NCBI GenBank assembly: GCA_017948555.1
Contig: JAFMYY010000008.1
Span: 62,001 to 126,000 of the forward strand
Length of the DNA: 64,000 bases
From: Cesiribacteraceae bacterium YIM B00369
Lineage (GTDB): Bacteria > Bacteroidota > Bacteroidia > Cytophagales > Cyclobacteriaceae
Reading direction: 5' to 3'
A model generated the notes under the pieces. The model did no database searches. It was not told the DNA's origin and saw only the letters and a program-made list of their open reading frames with translations. Of the stretch, positions 24,554 through 34,700 are shown one piece after another. The translations under genes were made by a program, and so were the position numbers. Positions within the stretch are counted from its first letter, which is position 1. Every line of letters starts with the position of its first letter.

Positions 24554-25652
24554 AAAAGACAAGATCTGGCTTCACCTGGTCTTATTCATTGTTACCTTTA
24601 TTACCACAACACTTTCCGGCGCCGAGTGGCGCTATGGACAAACCATCTGGGGAGATTTTGACTGGCATGATTTCAGAAGCGGCCTTGCCTTTTCTTTTCC
24701 TTTTTTGTTGTTCCTGACGGTACATGAATTTGGCCATTATTTTACAGCTAAGAAATATAATGTAAAGGCATCCTTACCTTATTATATCCCTTTGTGGTTT
24801 GCAGGCATTGTGCCTTCCATAGGTACGATGGGGGCAGTGATCAGGATAAAGGATTTTATTCAAAGCAGGAAGCAGCATTTTGATATTGGTATTGCAGGTC
24901 CGCTGGCAGGGTTTGCTATTGCGCTGGGAGTGCTTTACTATGGTTTTACTAATCTGCCGCCGCAGGATTATCTCTTCAGGATTCACCCTGAGTATCTTGA
25001 AATGGGGGAGAACTGGCAGGAGGAGGCCTATAATCGCGAAGGGGTGTTTTACCTCGGGAAGAACCTTCTTTTCAGGGCATTTGAAGAATGGGTTGTAGAG
25101 GACTCTTCACGGCTTCCGAATGCATATGAGGTAATCCACTATCCCTGGCTTTTTGCAGGCTTCCTGGGGCTGTTCTTTACGGCCTTAAACCTGCTGCCGA
25201 TAGGGCAGCTGGATGGGGGGCATATTCTGTATGGCCTGGTGGGCTATGAAAAACATAAAATCATCTCCACGGGGTTATTTGTGCTGCTGGTGTTTTGGGC
25301 CGGGCTGGGCTTTTTCGACAGGAGCGATCAGGAATCCTTGCTGATGTATGTACCCCTGAGCGGTATTATTACTTACTATCTCTTCGGGCGGCTGGATATG
25401 CGCAGCAGCCAGAAGGTTATCCTGGTGCTTTCAGTAGTGCTGGGGCAGCTTCTGGTAATTTACTTCTTTCCGGAGGTAAGAGGTTATAGTGGCTGGATGG
25501 TTTTTGCGTTCCTGATAGGCCGCTTCCTGGGAGTTTACCATCCTCCTGCCTTATTTGATCAGCCCCTGAATACAGGGCGTAAAATTCTGGGCTGGCTTGC
25601 TCTTATCATCTTTATACTCTGCTTTAGCCCGGAGCCTTTTGTGTTTGCATAA
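24534..25652 (+). CDS. Site-2-type membrane metalloprotease (M50 family)
   Basis: 372 residues with about eight transmembrane helices. The zinc site is HEFGH (residues 64-68) in a helix, with the second motif LNLLPIGQLDGGHILYG (about 222-238) giving the Asp ligand. This is the typical S2P arrangement. The long soluble insertion (about 130-185) and the absence of a PDZ domain resemble the EGY1/cyanobacterial S2P branch. It cleaves membrane proteins within the bilayer; the substrate is unknown. It overlaps the HAD gene by 20 nt. Confidence 0.88.
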   Translation: MEQPKDKKDKIWLHLVLFIVTFITTTLSGAEWRYGQTIWGDFDWHDFRSGLAFSFPFLLFLTVHEFGHYFTAKKYNVKASLPYYIPLWFAGIVPSIGTMGAVIRIKDFIQSRKQHFDIGIAGPLAGFAIALGVLYYGFTNLPPQDYLFRIHPEYLEMGENWQEEAYNREGVFYLGKNLLFRAFEEWVVEDSSRLPNAYEVIHYPWLFAGFLGLFFTALNLLPIGQLDGGHILYGLVGYEKHKIISTGLFVLLVFWAGLGFFDRSDQESLLMYVPLSGIITYYLFGRLDMRSSQKVILVLSVVLGQLLVIYFFPEVRGYSGWMVFAFLIGRFLGVYHPPALFDQPLNTGRKILGWLALIIFILCFSPEPFVFA

Positions 25653-25654
25653 TG

Positions 25655-25830
25655 GGATGGGAGATTGGGGACGTGAGACAAGAGATTGGTAATGTTGGTT
25701 TATAAATAATTGACACAGGACACAGAGAACAGAAAAAGGCGCGGGTTGCAACCCGCGCCTTTTTCTGTTCTCTCATGTCTAATATCTCACGTCTCACGTC
25801 TTAAATCTAAAGACTAAAGACTAAAGACTC
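25655..25830. repeat. Nested inverted and tandem repeats between convergent genes
   Basis: The gap holds an outer inverted pair GACGTGAGAC (25670-25679) and GTCTCACGTC (25791-25800) around a 50-bp perfect palindrome, followed by three tandem copies of the heptamer CTAAAGA (25807-25827) reaching the stop codon of the rhodanese gene. It looks like a noncoding repeat element rather than random spacer. Confidence 0.65.
25724..25773. terminator. 50-bp perfect palindrome acting as bidirectional terminator
   Basis: Left arm 25724-25748 and right arm 25749-25773 are exact reverse complements. They include a GC-rich core GGCGCGGGTTG flanked by A5/T5 runs, so the RNA from either strand forms a hairpin followed by U-rich sequence. 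It sits between convergent genes. Confidence 0.85.
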
Positions 25831-26127
25831 TTACTGAGCCAGGTATCCGTCGATGCCACCTTCGAGGTTGCGTACATTTTTGAATCCCTGCTGTTCCAGG
25901 TATTTCTTTGCGTTGGCGCTTCTTCTGCCGGATTTACAATGTACAATTACTTCTTCTTCTTTCAGGTCTTCCAGCTCCTTTACCCGCATAGGCAGGGTAT
26001 TAAGGGGAATAAGAGTGGCACCAATGTTCTTCTCTTCGTATTCCCAGCCTTCCCGCACATCAATAATGTTGAGCTTTTCGCCTTTTTCTATTCTTGATTT
26101 CAGTTCGTCAGCTTGAATGTCGTTCAT
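25831..26127 (-). CDS. Single-domain rhodanese-like sulfurtransferase
   Basis: 98 residues forming one complete rhodanese domain: LNIIDVREGWEYEEKNIGATLIPLNTL, then VIVHCKSGRRSANAKKYLEQQGF with catalytic Cys near residue 64 in the loop CKSGRR, and VRNLEGGIDGYLAQ at the end. There is no signal peptide, so it is a cytoplasmic GlpE/PspE-like protein transferring sulfur from a persulfide. It is the last gene of the ddl-PASTA-T9SS run, 8 nt after the preceding stop. Confidence 0.9.
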   Translation of the reverse strand: MNDIQADELKSRIEKGEKLNIIDVREGWEYEEKNIGATLIPLNTLPMRVKELEDLKEEEVIVHCKSGRRSANAKKYLEQQGFKNVRNLEGGIDGYLAQ

Positions 26128-26135
26128 GTTTTTTT

Positions 26136-28112
26136 TTATTTGATGAGAATTTTCTTTGAAATTATGCCGTCTTTATAACTGAGCTTCACCAGGTATAAAC
26201 CCGGCTGCAACCCGTGCAGGTTTATTTCCTGGTGCCTGGTGCCTGCAGGCAGTTCCTCCGCATAAACCAGCTGCCCCATGCTGCTGAAAATGGCTATGCT
26301 TTCGGCCTCTGATTCCACTACAAAGATACCATTGCTAGGGTTTGGAAAAATACGGACAGGAAAATTGATTTCAGGTTTTTTCGTACCCAAAGTGACAGGA
26401 TCCACTCCCTGCCTGAAACCGGGGCGGAGCATAAGGGAGCCTTCTTCCTCAAGGCCTGCATGCCAGGTTTCAAAATCGGTGCTTACAAATACCTTATCCC
26501 TGCTGTTCGTATTGCGGTCGAAGCCAAAGGTTATATCCCTTGTGGTTTGCTTTTCCAGTCCGAAATAATAAGTGCCGGCAGGTAAAACAACGGGGCTTAT
26601 AAAATCATATCTGTCAAATCCATTTATTGTGCTGCTGTTCCTCAGGGATATTTCTTTGGAAATTATAAGGTCGTCTTCTCCTCCTTCACCTTCCATTGCC
26701 AGGCTCCTCCATACACTTATCCGTGCAAACTGGCCACCTATGCTTTGGGAATAATAGGGGAGGTACATATCGAAATGCGTGAGGGTGTCTCCGGTTTCCA
26801 GGGTAAACTGATACGCAATCCTGATGCCATTGCCTCCGCGTACAGCCACGCCGGCCTCAGCTGTGCCATCGTCATAAGCAAAATAATCGTGTAAAACATT
26901 TACAATGGTGTCAGCATCATTATATGCAAAATACGGTTGAGCCCTGTTTTGTGCTTCCAGTTTCACCACTGTGCGGAGGTGCAGAGAGTCGTTATTTCTG
27001 TGACTTTCCAGCTTTCCGGCAAGTATTTCAGGTAAATCAGTATTGGTGTAAAGCGCATCGTAATACTCCTGGCCTTTTCTTTCCCTTGGAAAGTTCAGGG
27101 TATCACCGGGAGGCCTTGTATCGTGCACCAGAGCATTATTATGATCGTAGATGTCCAGATAGTATTGCAGCGGTTCCCCGGCCACATCAGGATCAGGATC
27201 GTAATAGCCAAGGTTAAATGCAGTAATGGCAAAGCTGGTATCAATGTATTTTGCAGGGGCAGCGAAAAACTGATCAATTGGCAGGGCAGTATAGGGCCTT
27301 AAAAAAGAAGTCTGTATTTCACTTAAAGCCCTGTCTTCCGTAAAAAACCTGCCATTGCTGTCGCCTCTTCCCAGGTGCACATAATCCACATGCCAGAGGT
27401 CGTACATTCCCGACAGCCGGTTCGTGGAAGCAAACTGAAAGCGGAAACCATCGTGAAAGAAGTTGGTGTTAAGGCGGTTGCCTGCTTCCTGAAGATTAAT
27501 AGTAACCCTGTAAAAGTCAGCTTCGCCGGCTCCTGCCGGAACAGGGTTTACAGAAGACGGCCACACCTGATGCAGGGCCGAATCGCTGTCGAGGAAAAAA
27601 AGCCTGAGGGAATCTCCTGCTTCTGTACCCTCACCCCGCCCATGGAGCTGCCAGTAAAAGCTAAGGAAAATATTGTTCCGTTCTTCAGTGGCAACTACCT
27701 CAGTGCCTAGCTGGAGGGGCCTGGAGGTTAATTTATCCATGCTGCCGTTCCTGTCCGCTTCTGGGCTGTGGGGCTGTCCGTTTGCATCTGTGCCGTCGAA
27801 GGTGGCCACCCCTATGGTTGGTGGCCTTATGGCAATATTTTTCGTTATTCTTACGCTTGCAGAGCTTTTTTCCCAGAGGGAAGTATCCGGCACCCCCGGC
27901 GCATAGGAAAAGTCATCCCAAAAGGGAAGGGACCTGATGGTATCTGTCTCCGCCATTTTCCGCAGAGTGCTTCCGCTGTTCTTTTTCCGTGGCTGGGAAC
28001 TCTGCTGTTGAGGATATACCACCTCCAGCTGCGCCTGCACCATTAAAGGGCAAAGCAGGCAGATTAAAAGCAGAGAGGAGGTTAGTGCAGATACAATTTT
28101 TTTTTTAATCAT
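26136..28112 (-). CDS. Secreted protein with T9SS type A sorting domain
   Basis: 658 residues. Signal peptide about 1-27 (LLLICLLCPLMVQAQ). The central part (about 60-570) is beta-rich with no family I can name; it contains two segments reading like jellyroll domains (SLPFWDDFSYAPGVPDTSLW and VLHDYFAYDDGTAEAGVAVRG). The C-terminus (about 585-658) is a classic T9SS type A sorting domain: IFPNPSNGIFVV, QPGLYLVKLSY, KKILIK. It should be exported by the type IX system and attached to or released from the surface. It overlaps the PASTA gene by 4 nt. Confidence 0.85.
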   Translation of the reverse strand: MIKKKIVSALTSSLLLICLLCPLMVQAQLEVVYPQQQSSQPRKKNSGSTLRKMAETDTIRSLPFWDDFSYAPGVPDTSLWEKSSASVRITKNIAIRPPTIGVATFDGTDANGQPHSPEADRNGSMDKLTSRPLQLGTEVVATEERNNIFLSFYWQLHGRGEGTEAGDSLRLFFLDSDSALHQVWPSSVNPVPAGAGEADFYRVTINLQEAGNRLNTNFFHDGFRFQFASTNRLSGMYDLWHVDYVHLGRGDSNGRFFTEDRALSEIQTSFLRPYTALPIDQFFAAPAKYIDTSFAITAFNLGYYDPDPDVAGEPLQYYLDIYDHNNALVHDTRPPGDTLNFPRERKGQEYYDALYTNTDLPEILAGKLESHRNNDSLHLRTVVKLEAQNRAQPYFAYNDADTIVNVLHDYFAYDDGTAEAGVAVRGGNGIRIAYQFTLETGDTLTHFDMYLPYYSQSIGGQFARISVWRSLAMEGEGGEDDLIISKEISLRNSSTINGFDRYDFISPVVLPAGTYYFGLEKQTTRDITFGFDRNTNSRDKVFVSTDFETWHAGLEEEGSLMLRPGFRQGVDPVTLGTKKPEINFPVRIFPNPSNGIFVVESEAESIAIFSSMGQLVYAEELPAGTRHQEINLHGLQPGLYLVKLSYKDGIISKKILIK

Positions 28113-28906
28113 TCTTCATTGATTACACTGGTATTATTTTTTGTGCTTCCTTCCTCAAACTCCACCACCCAAAGGTCTATAACTTCACCCACACGTGCTT
28201 TTGCACCTGCAGGAGGTATCTGGCGCAAAACAGTATTGGGGGTTTTCTCAGGCGCTTTTTCATACTTTATTTCCCCCATCTGCAGGCCTGATCCAATCGC
28301 CACAAATTCAGCGTCCTCAAGGTTCATTCCCATAAGGTTTGGCGTTTCAAATTCCTGCTCTCCCTTACCGTCGCCTACTATCAGATCTATTTTAGATCCT
28401 TTAGGAATAGAGGCCCCTTCTTCCACAGGCTTTCCTTTGAAATGCTGTTCCAGAACCGCATTGGCTGCCGGATCGGGCTTATATTCAATTTCACCCAGCT
28501 CCAGTCCGTAGCTTTGTAAAACCAGCTGGGCATTTTTTACAGATGAATCTATAAGCCTTGGCACCTTTACCAGCGGAGGGTTCTCTGCATTAAGAGCAAT
28601 AAATATTTTCCTGTTTTCCTTAACCTGTGCCCCTGCCTTAGGGTACTGCTTCATAACAGTAAGGGGCGGGTATTCAGTAGTGAAGGTGGAGTCATTTACC
28701 TCGTACCGCAAATTCCGGGCTGTCAGATACTCTTCCAGCTGGCTATATGCCACCCCCTGAAGGTTCGGAACAGTAATAGTTTCGCCGTGTCTGGTAGCTT
28801 TAGGCAGATACACATTGAAGAAAATGAAAAAGATGGCCAGGCCAAGCACTACTATTATGGCAAGGTGAATCAGCACATCTTTTATGGAATTGATCTGGTA
28901 TTTCAT
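28109..28906 (-). CDS. Membrane-anchored PASTA-domain protein
   Basis: 265 residues. Transmembrane segment about 14-35 (AIIVVLGLAIFFIFFNVYL), then three PASTA domains (about 40-105, 110-180, 185-252), each starting with the typical TVPNLQGV/KVPRLIDS/FETPNLMGM turn. No kinase domain is attached. PASTA repeats bind peptidoglycan fragments or mediate protein contacts. Its position directly after ddl, overlapping it by 4 nt, supports a role in cell-wall synthesis or sensing. In Bacteroidota this ddl-PASTA pairing recurs. Confidence 0.9.
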   Translation of the reverse strand: MKYQINSIKDVLIHLAIIVVLGLAIFFIFFNVYLPKATRHGETITVPNLQGVAYSQLEEYLTARNLRYEVNDSTFTTEYPPLTVMKQYPKAGAQVKENRKIFIALNAENPPLVKVPRLIDSSVKNAQLVLQSYGLELGEIEYKPDPAANAVLEQHFKGKPVEEGASIPKGSKIDLIVGDGKGEQEFETPNLMGMNLEDAEFVAIGSGLQMGEIKYEKAPEKTPNTVLRQIPPAGAKARVGEVIDLWVVEFEEGSTKNNTSVINEE

Positions 28907-31611
28907 GTAGTCTGCTTATGTTTTTTGCTTTCTATCCCGTAGGTTAAGATCGCATCAATAAACTCATATGGTTTATAGCCGTTTATAGCGCTTTGGTGGA
29001 AAATGCAGGTTGCCGGAGTCATGCCTGGCAGGGAGTTTATTTCAATAATAATGGTTTCGACCTTTCCATCTTCAAAAACCCTTACAAAAGCATCGATACG
29101 TGCATACCCTTCTATATTGGTTACTTTTGCAACGCGCTCAAGCTCTTTCCGCACTGCTGCAGAAATTCGTTTATTCTCCTCAGGGGTACGGGCAAAACGG
29201 GCAGGGGTAATATTTTGTCCTTCGCCGGCAAGGAATTTCTCCTCCAGCGAAAGCACTTCGCCACTGGCAAGAGCTTCTGAAGGTTCAAAAACCTCATAAT
29301 GCATTTTTCCTTCGGCATCCCTGATGGTAAGCAGCCCTCCTGTAACCTCCAGGAAATGCTGAGCTCCGTTTTTGCTGATAAGTTCCTCTACCAGGAAAGC
29401 CTGCTTTTGCGGGAACTCCTCGCTGGCTTTGAGCTTCAGCTGCTGCATTGGCTCCGGTAAAAGCTCCACTGAGGGGCGGAAAATCATTTCTGCAAAAGCC
29501 TTCAGCTCCTCTCTGGTCTTGATCTTTTTTACCGCTGAGCTGCAGCCATCGTCGGCAGGCTTGGCAATAAGCGGGAAGCCGAACTCTTTCTCCAGCTCTC
29601 CGGCCAGTGCGGCTGCATTCTGTTGCCACTCCTCACGGCTTACCAGCCTGTGTTTTGCTACATGGAAACCATTTTCCCTTAACAGCTTATTGGTATCGTA
29701 TTTATTAATGGTAAGCTGAGAGCTCTGTATGCCGCTTCCGTTGTAAGGAATGCCCAGTGCTTCCAGTTGCTGCTGAACAGCGCCATCTTCTCCCGGCCTT
29801 CCATGGAGGGCAATAAACACTGCGTCTACCTTTTTACCCAATTCTTCGTACCCTACAGGTTCGAAGTGCATCATGTCAAGTTCGGTATATTTGTTCACAA
29901 GGCTGCCGGCTTCTCCTGCTATTTTTTTCAGCAGCGGATGGTGCTCGCCTTTCAGGTAAGCCTGTATTTTTTCCCTGATATCATCTGCATTGTCTTTGAG
30001 CATGATATTAATAGGGAGAATGTACAGGAGGTGCTCCTCCTCACTGCCGGTAAGGAAAACAGGAACAGGCAGGTATTTGGTTGAGGAAGAAAGCTTTTCA
30101 AATATATTACGTCCGCTCTCAACCGAGATGTGGCGCTCAGAGGAGAATCCTCCCATTATAACCGCCACTTTAATTTTGTCGGAGCCTTGTTGTTTCTGAT
30201 CTTTTATGCTGGCATCGAGCCTGTTGAGTAAGGCAGCCATTTCCTTGTTCCGCTTTCCGTTTTTAATCCGCTCTGCAAGTGAGGTACGGATAATATAAGT
30301 CAGGAACTGTGAGGGGCTGAGTCCTATTTCAGCTGCCTGGTGGAAGAAGAAGGAAGATGGCAACATGCCGGAGGTGGTATTCGGGTCATTCAGGAACACC
30401 TCGCCCTGATCGTTAATAAAGCCATCAATACGTGCATATACATTGCATTGCAGGGCATCGAACAGGCGGCAGCATTCCCGGCGGATAAGCTCTATCTGCT
30501 CATCGGGCAGGTTGATAGGAGTGATCTTCCGGCTGATACCCGGCAGGTATTTAGCGCGGTAGTCGAACATATCGCTGCCTTTAATAATTTGGGTGGGAGG
30601 CAGGGCAAGTGCTGTTCCGTCCACGTCCTGCACAACTATGCAACTGAATTCCTTGCCCTGTATAAAGGACTCGAAGAGCACTTCCTCTTCCGAATTTATG
30701 GAAGTAAGGCTAACAGATGAAATCCCCGAAGCTGCAGCAGCATCAAGATACTTCAGCAGTTCAGCAGGATGGTAAATAATTTCTTCCTCCCGGCTTTCAG
30801 TACCCGCATACACAGGTAATCCTATGCCTTCGCGGATGTCCGTCAGCACGGTAAGGAAACGTACCTTCTCTTCATTAGAAAACGCTTTCCACTGCCCTGT
30901 ATCAATTTTTTTAATGAAAAGGCTTTTATCCACGGCTTCAGCAAAAGCTCCGGAATTATCGTCGCGAAGAATTGAAACACCAATGGAAGACCCCTGGTTG
31001 GGTGCTTTTATAACAACAGGAAGCCCGACCTGCTTTTTGACCTTTTCAAAAACAGAGGCTTTATTCTCTTCCTTCAGCCATTGGGTACGGCTGATTACCC
31101 AACGCTGTGGGCAAGGAAAATTATGGGCCTCCATGAGGTCTTTTTGTACAATCTTATTAATGCCGATGGCAGAGGGCAGTATACCACAACCTGAATAAGG
31201 TATGTTATACCACTCCAGCAGGCCCTGAATATTTCCATCTTCCCCGTAAGGACCATGGAGTGCCAGGAAGGCAAAGTCAAAAAGGCGTGAGAATTCAGCA
31301 GGCTGCACTACGCGGCCAACCTTGCTTACCAGCTCCTCCAGTTTTTCATCGCTTAACTTCCCCAAAGACTCTATGTACACCTGGAAAGGGACCTCCGTTT
31401 CGGGCAGGAAAGCTGCCGGAGGATAAAAATCCCGGATGGTGCCTTTGTAAATATACTGCCAGTCGAGCAGAATAAACTGACCGAGACTGTCTGTAAATAT
31501 GGGTACTGGCTCAAAAAGGGCCTTACTTAAATTATCGTATACGGTGCGTCCGCCGGCAAATGATATTTCTCTCTCGCGGGACTGACCACCAAAGAATATT
31601 CCTATTTTCAT
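28903..31611 (-). CDS. ddl: D-alanine--D-alanine ligase, two ligase units in one chain
   Basis: 902 residues from the ATG at 31611. The frame stays open upstream to 31662, but family similarity begins at MKIGIFFGGQSREREIS. Unit 1 (about 1-465) and unit 2 (about 480-890) each carry the ligase features: GGxSxEREIS-type start, LHGPYGEDGNIQGLLE and LHGRPGEDGAVQQQLE, and a C-terminal ATP-grasp metal motif. In unit 2 that motif is canonical (EINSLPGMTP). In unit 1 it reads NDPNTTSGMLP, with Asp for the metal Glu and Ser for Pro. The enzyme joins two D-Ala for peptidoglycan. An average Ddl is about 300-370 residues, so this is a tandem fusion with sizeable insertions. Confidence 0.88.
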   Translation of the reverse strand: MKIGIFFGGQSREREISFAGGRTVYDNLSKALFEPVPIFTDSLGQFILLDWQYIYKGTIRDFYPPAAFLPETEVPFQVYIESLGKLSDEKLEELVSKVGRVVQPAEFSRLFDFAFLALHGPYGEDGNIQGLLEWYNIPYSGCGILPSAIGINKIVQKDLMEAHNFPCPQRWVISRTQWLKEENKASVFEKVKKQVGLPVVIKAPNQGSSIGVSILRDDNSGAFAEAVDKSLFIKKIDTGQWKAFSNEEKVRFLTVLTDIREGIGLPVYAGTESREEEIIYHPAELLKYLDAAAASGISSVSLTSINSEEEVLFESFIQGKEFSCIVVQDVDGTALALPPTQIIKGSDMFDYRAKYLPGISRKITPINLPDEQIELIRRECCRLFDALQCNVYARIDGFINDQGEVFLNDPNTTSGMLPSSFFFHQAAEIGLSPSQFLTYIIRTSLAERIKNGKRNKEMAALLNRLDASIKDQKQQGSDKIKVAVIMGGFSSERHISVESGRNIFEKLSSSTKYLPVPVFLTGSEEEHLLYILPINIMLKDNADDIREKIQAYLKGEHHPLLKKIAGEAGSLVNKYTELDMMHFEPVGYEELGKKVDAVFIALHGRPGEDGAVQQQLEALGIPYNGSGIQSSQLTINKYDTNKLLRENGFHVAKHRLVSREEWQQNAAALAGELEKEFGFPLIAKPADDGCSSAVKKIKTREELKAFAEMIFRPSVELLPEPMQQLKLKASEEFPQKQAFLVEELISKNGAQHFLEVTGGLLTIRDAEGKMHYEVFEPSEALASGEVLSLEEKFLAGEGQNITPARFARTPEENKRISAAVRKELERVAKVTNIEGYARIDAFVRVFEDGKVETIIIEINSLPGMTPATCIFHQSAINGYKPYEFIDAILTYGIESKKHKQTT

Positions 31612-31733
31612 TCCTGCAAATATAATGAATAAAATCCAGCAGCAAACCTTAGATGCCGGCAAGAGGATACTTTGTTATGTAACATTCAGGTGTATAGTTT
31701 TATTTTATAGGCGGGGAAAGAATTTTGCCTTTT

Positions 31734-34700
31734 CTATTTAAGGAAAATTAACCGGACCGATTCGTTTAAATGTTCACTTTTTGCTTTTACGAAATACATA
31801 CCTGGTCCCCAGTTTTCAACGTCCAGTTGTATTTTCTGGTTCAGAATATTAGGAATAAGTGATTCAAAAACCTTTGCTCCGCGTGCATTATAAACCTGAA
31901 TCAGGACCTCTTCCCGCTCTTTGAGATTAAATGCCAGGCCGGGCGGGTTGCTGCCTGAGGACGGGTTGGGAGCCACATACATACTGTTCTCATCCGGAAG
32001 TATAAAAGCTATAGGAACGTCAGACTGGAAAAATTCTATGTTATCGAGGTAAATATCATTTCCGCCATCAGAAATAGCCACAAATGCCACTCTTACATCA
32101 GGCAGTCCTGTATACCCGCTCAGGTTAACAAAGCTTTGGTCCCAGTCCTCTTCATTTACGGGAGCCCATTCGGTGTCGGTTTTCCGGGAGGAAAGATCGG
32201 ATCCTCCCTTTTCATACAGGATATTATTCCAGGTTATTCCGCAGTCGGTGGAAACCCTGATTTGCAGAATATCGGATGCCGGGGAAAGAGGAGCATAAGC
32301 ATGGCGGAACTGTACACCCGCAACTTCCAGCCCTTGCAAATCGAGGACAGGGCTTACCAGCCAGTTTTCCCGGCGTTTCGGCTGGCCGTAAAATTCACTG
32401 ACCGCTACATTTCCGCTGCTGCCCGTGGCTCCGGGGATGGAACGGATAACCCAGCCGTCAAGCGCAGGATCGGGGTTAATATTTACCCAGTCAGGTCCGG
32501 GAGCAGGCAGTGTGTTGAAGCGCTGCCTCAGAGGAATAGAATCCACAACAGTATTAACTGCAAATGCTTTATAGATAAAATCATTTACAGGGTTTTCGTC
32601 GAAGGTACCATTAACGGAGGCAATTCTCACCTGGAGGTTATGTGTCCCGCTTCTGAGGTTGGGAAAGGGGGGTAATTCCAGTAAAGTACTTTCGAGCGAC
32701 GCAAGTTCCAGTTCTTTGTAGGAAGCCGTTTTCCAGTTGTTATTGTCAAGGGAATACACTACCTCCAGGCTGTTGACAGTTTCTGAACCCGCATTCCTGT
32801 AGATGATTCCCGGAACAGGGGATGTTTCGCAGGAAACCACTGAGGGAGAACTGATGGAGTGAATTGCTATATCATTATCTTTCCGGGCATCAGTAAATAC
32901 TTCAATGTCATCAATATAAAGGTTGTTTCCATAGTCATTAATTCCTGCAAAAACTATCTGCAGGTTTTCCATATCTGTAAATTCTGAAATATCAATCTGT
33001 ACCGTGCGCCACTGCTCATTCCCTGCAGGAACAAAAGGATCTGTGGTGGGGGAGGCGGTGGCAAGGCTGCTTCCTTTTCTGCTGAATATTTCCACTCCGT
33101 TTGCCGTGCCTGAGGAGCAGTCATTTATAATATAAATTTTAAGGCCGTCTGTGTTGGCAGAGGTATACTGGGCATAGGCATAGCGGAAGCTTAAAAAAGC
33201 ACGGGTGGCACCCAAAAAATTAAGAACGGGGGAGATCAGCAGGTCTTCCGTGCCTTTATTTTTTTCATAATCATAAAAATTCATATAGGCGGCAAGGTTG
33301 TCAGGATCGCCGGAAAAAGGCGCTTTTATAACCTGCCAGGTAAGGAAATAATCGGGGTTTTTCCTGTAAAACGGAATAAGAGAGGTCTGGAAGTCCTGTA
33401 AAAAAGGAAGGTTTGTGATATAGGGTACGAATATATCAGTTGTCTTGCTGTTGTTAAATGGCTTGTTGTCGGTAGCTCCGTTTACATTTTCAACTCTGGC
33501 CTCAATTTTCAATTCTCCTTTAGCAAAAACATCATTCACCTGGCTGAGCAGAAACTTTTCCGTTTCGAGGTACCGGAGATTAAGGCCTCTTACCGCACGG
33601 GAATAAACAAGTACTCCATTTATAAGAATTTTAATATCGAAGCTGTTAACCGGGGTGTTTCCATAATTCCGTACATCCACTGAAGGGATAAAGCTTTGGG
33701 TGCAGGGATCTGTAACACTGATGGAAAAGGCGGAAATGCCGGCATCATTGTCCGCAACTACAGGCTCCTCTTTTGCATACGAATCGTTCAGGGTTTTTCG
33801 TCTGGGGCTGTTTTGAAGTACCACCAGCATCCGTTCCTTTTGTCCCGCAGTAAACAGAGACATACAGGCATCGCTGGCATAGGTTAAAAAATTCTGGAAC
33901 ATATCAGGGGAGCCACAGCTGGAGGGGCTGCCATTGCAGTTCTGGTACCCGTCGTAATCTTCAGAAGTAAGGGGAGTGTCATTTACATAATCATCACCCT
34001 GACAATCGTCACTATCTCCCCAGGTATGGCGAAGGCCGAAAAAGTGGCCCAGTTCATGAGTGAGGGTGCGTCCAAGGCTGGAAGGATCGGCATTTCCTCC
34101 CTTTCCAAAGTATTTATAGTCAATTACCACCCCATCGGTCCGGCTGCTCACCTGCCCTAATTCAAGCCCCTGGAGCTTATCAGTTTCCGGAAACTGTGCA
34201 TAACCTATCACATCAGCCGCAAGGTCCACCACATAAATGTTAATGTAATTTTCAGGATCCCACTGAATCAGGCTTTTGAGTTCCACATCGTCCTCCATCC
34301 GGTAGGTATTGCGGGGAGCTCTGGTGCGTGTAATTCCATTGGTGGGGAGGCCTTCAGGGTCTTGTCTGGCAAGCACAAATTCAATTTCCGTATCAGCTGC
34401 GAGAGCACGAAACCCGGCGGGGAGCTGGTTAATCTGTGCCTCGTTCATTCTGCGAAAATCAGTATTGATCGTCTCTAACTGGTTGAGGATCTGGCTTTCA
34501 GGGATGTTTGTTCCTGTACCTGCAGCTTCTCCTTTATGGATTACATGAATTACCACCGGAAGCTGGTATAACTGTCGCTGGTTCCGCTGTCCTTTATTTT
34601 GCCTGCTCCGGAGAGCAGCTTTCCGCAGGATCCATTCTTCAAACTCTTTTTTATCCGGAAGCAAAGGATTCCTTTTCTTTTGCATTTCCTGATAGGCAGG

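Noticed and set aside
25807-25829. CRISPR-like array
   Set aside because: Three 7-nt tandem units without spacers are a simple repeat, not a CRISPR array; no cas gene is present.
28993-31475. Many open frames on the plus strand opposite the ddl gene (60-126 codons)
   Set aside because: They are antisense shadows of a clearly coding minus-strand gene; none resembles a protein family.
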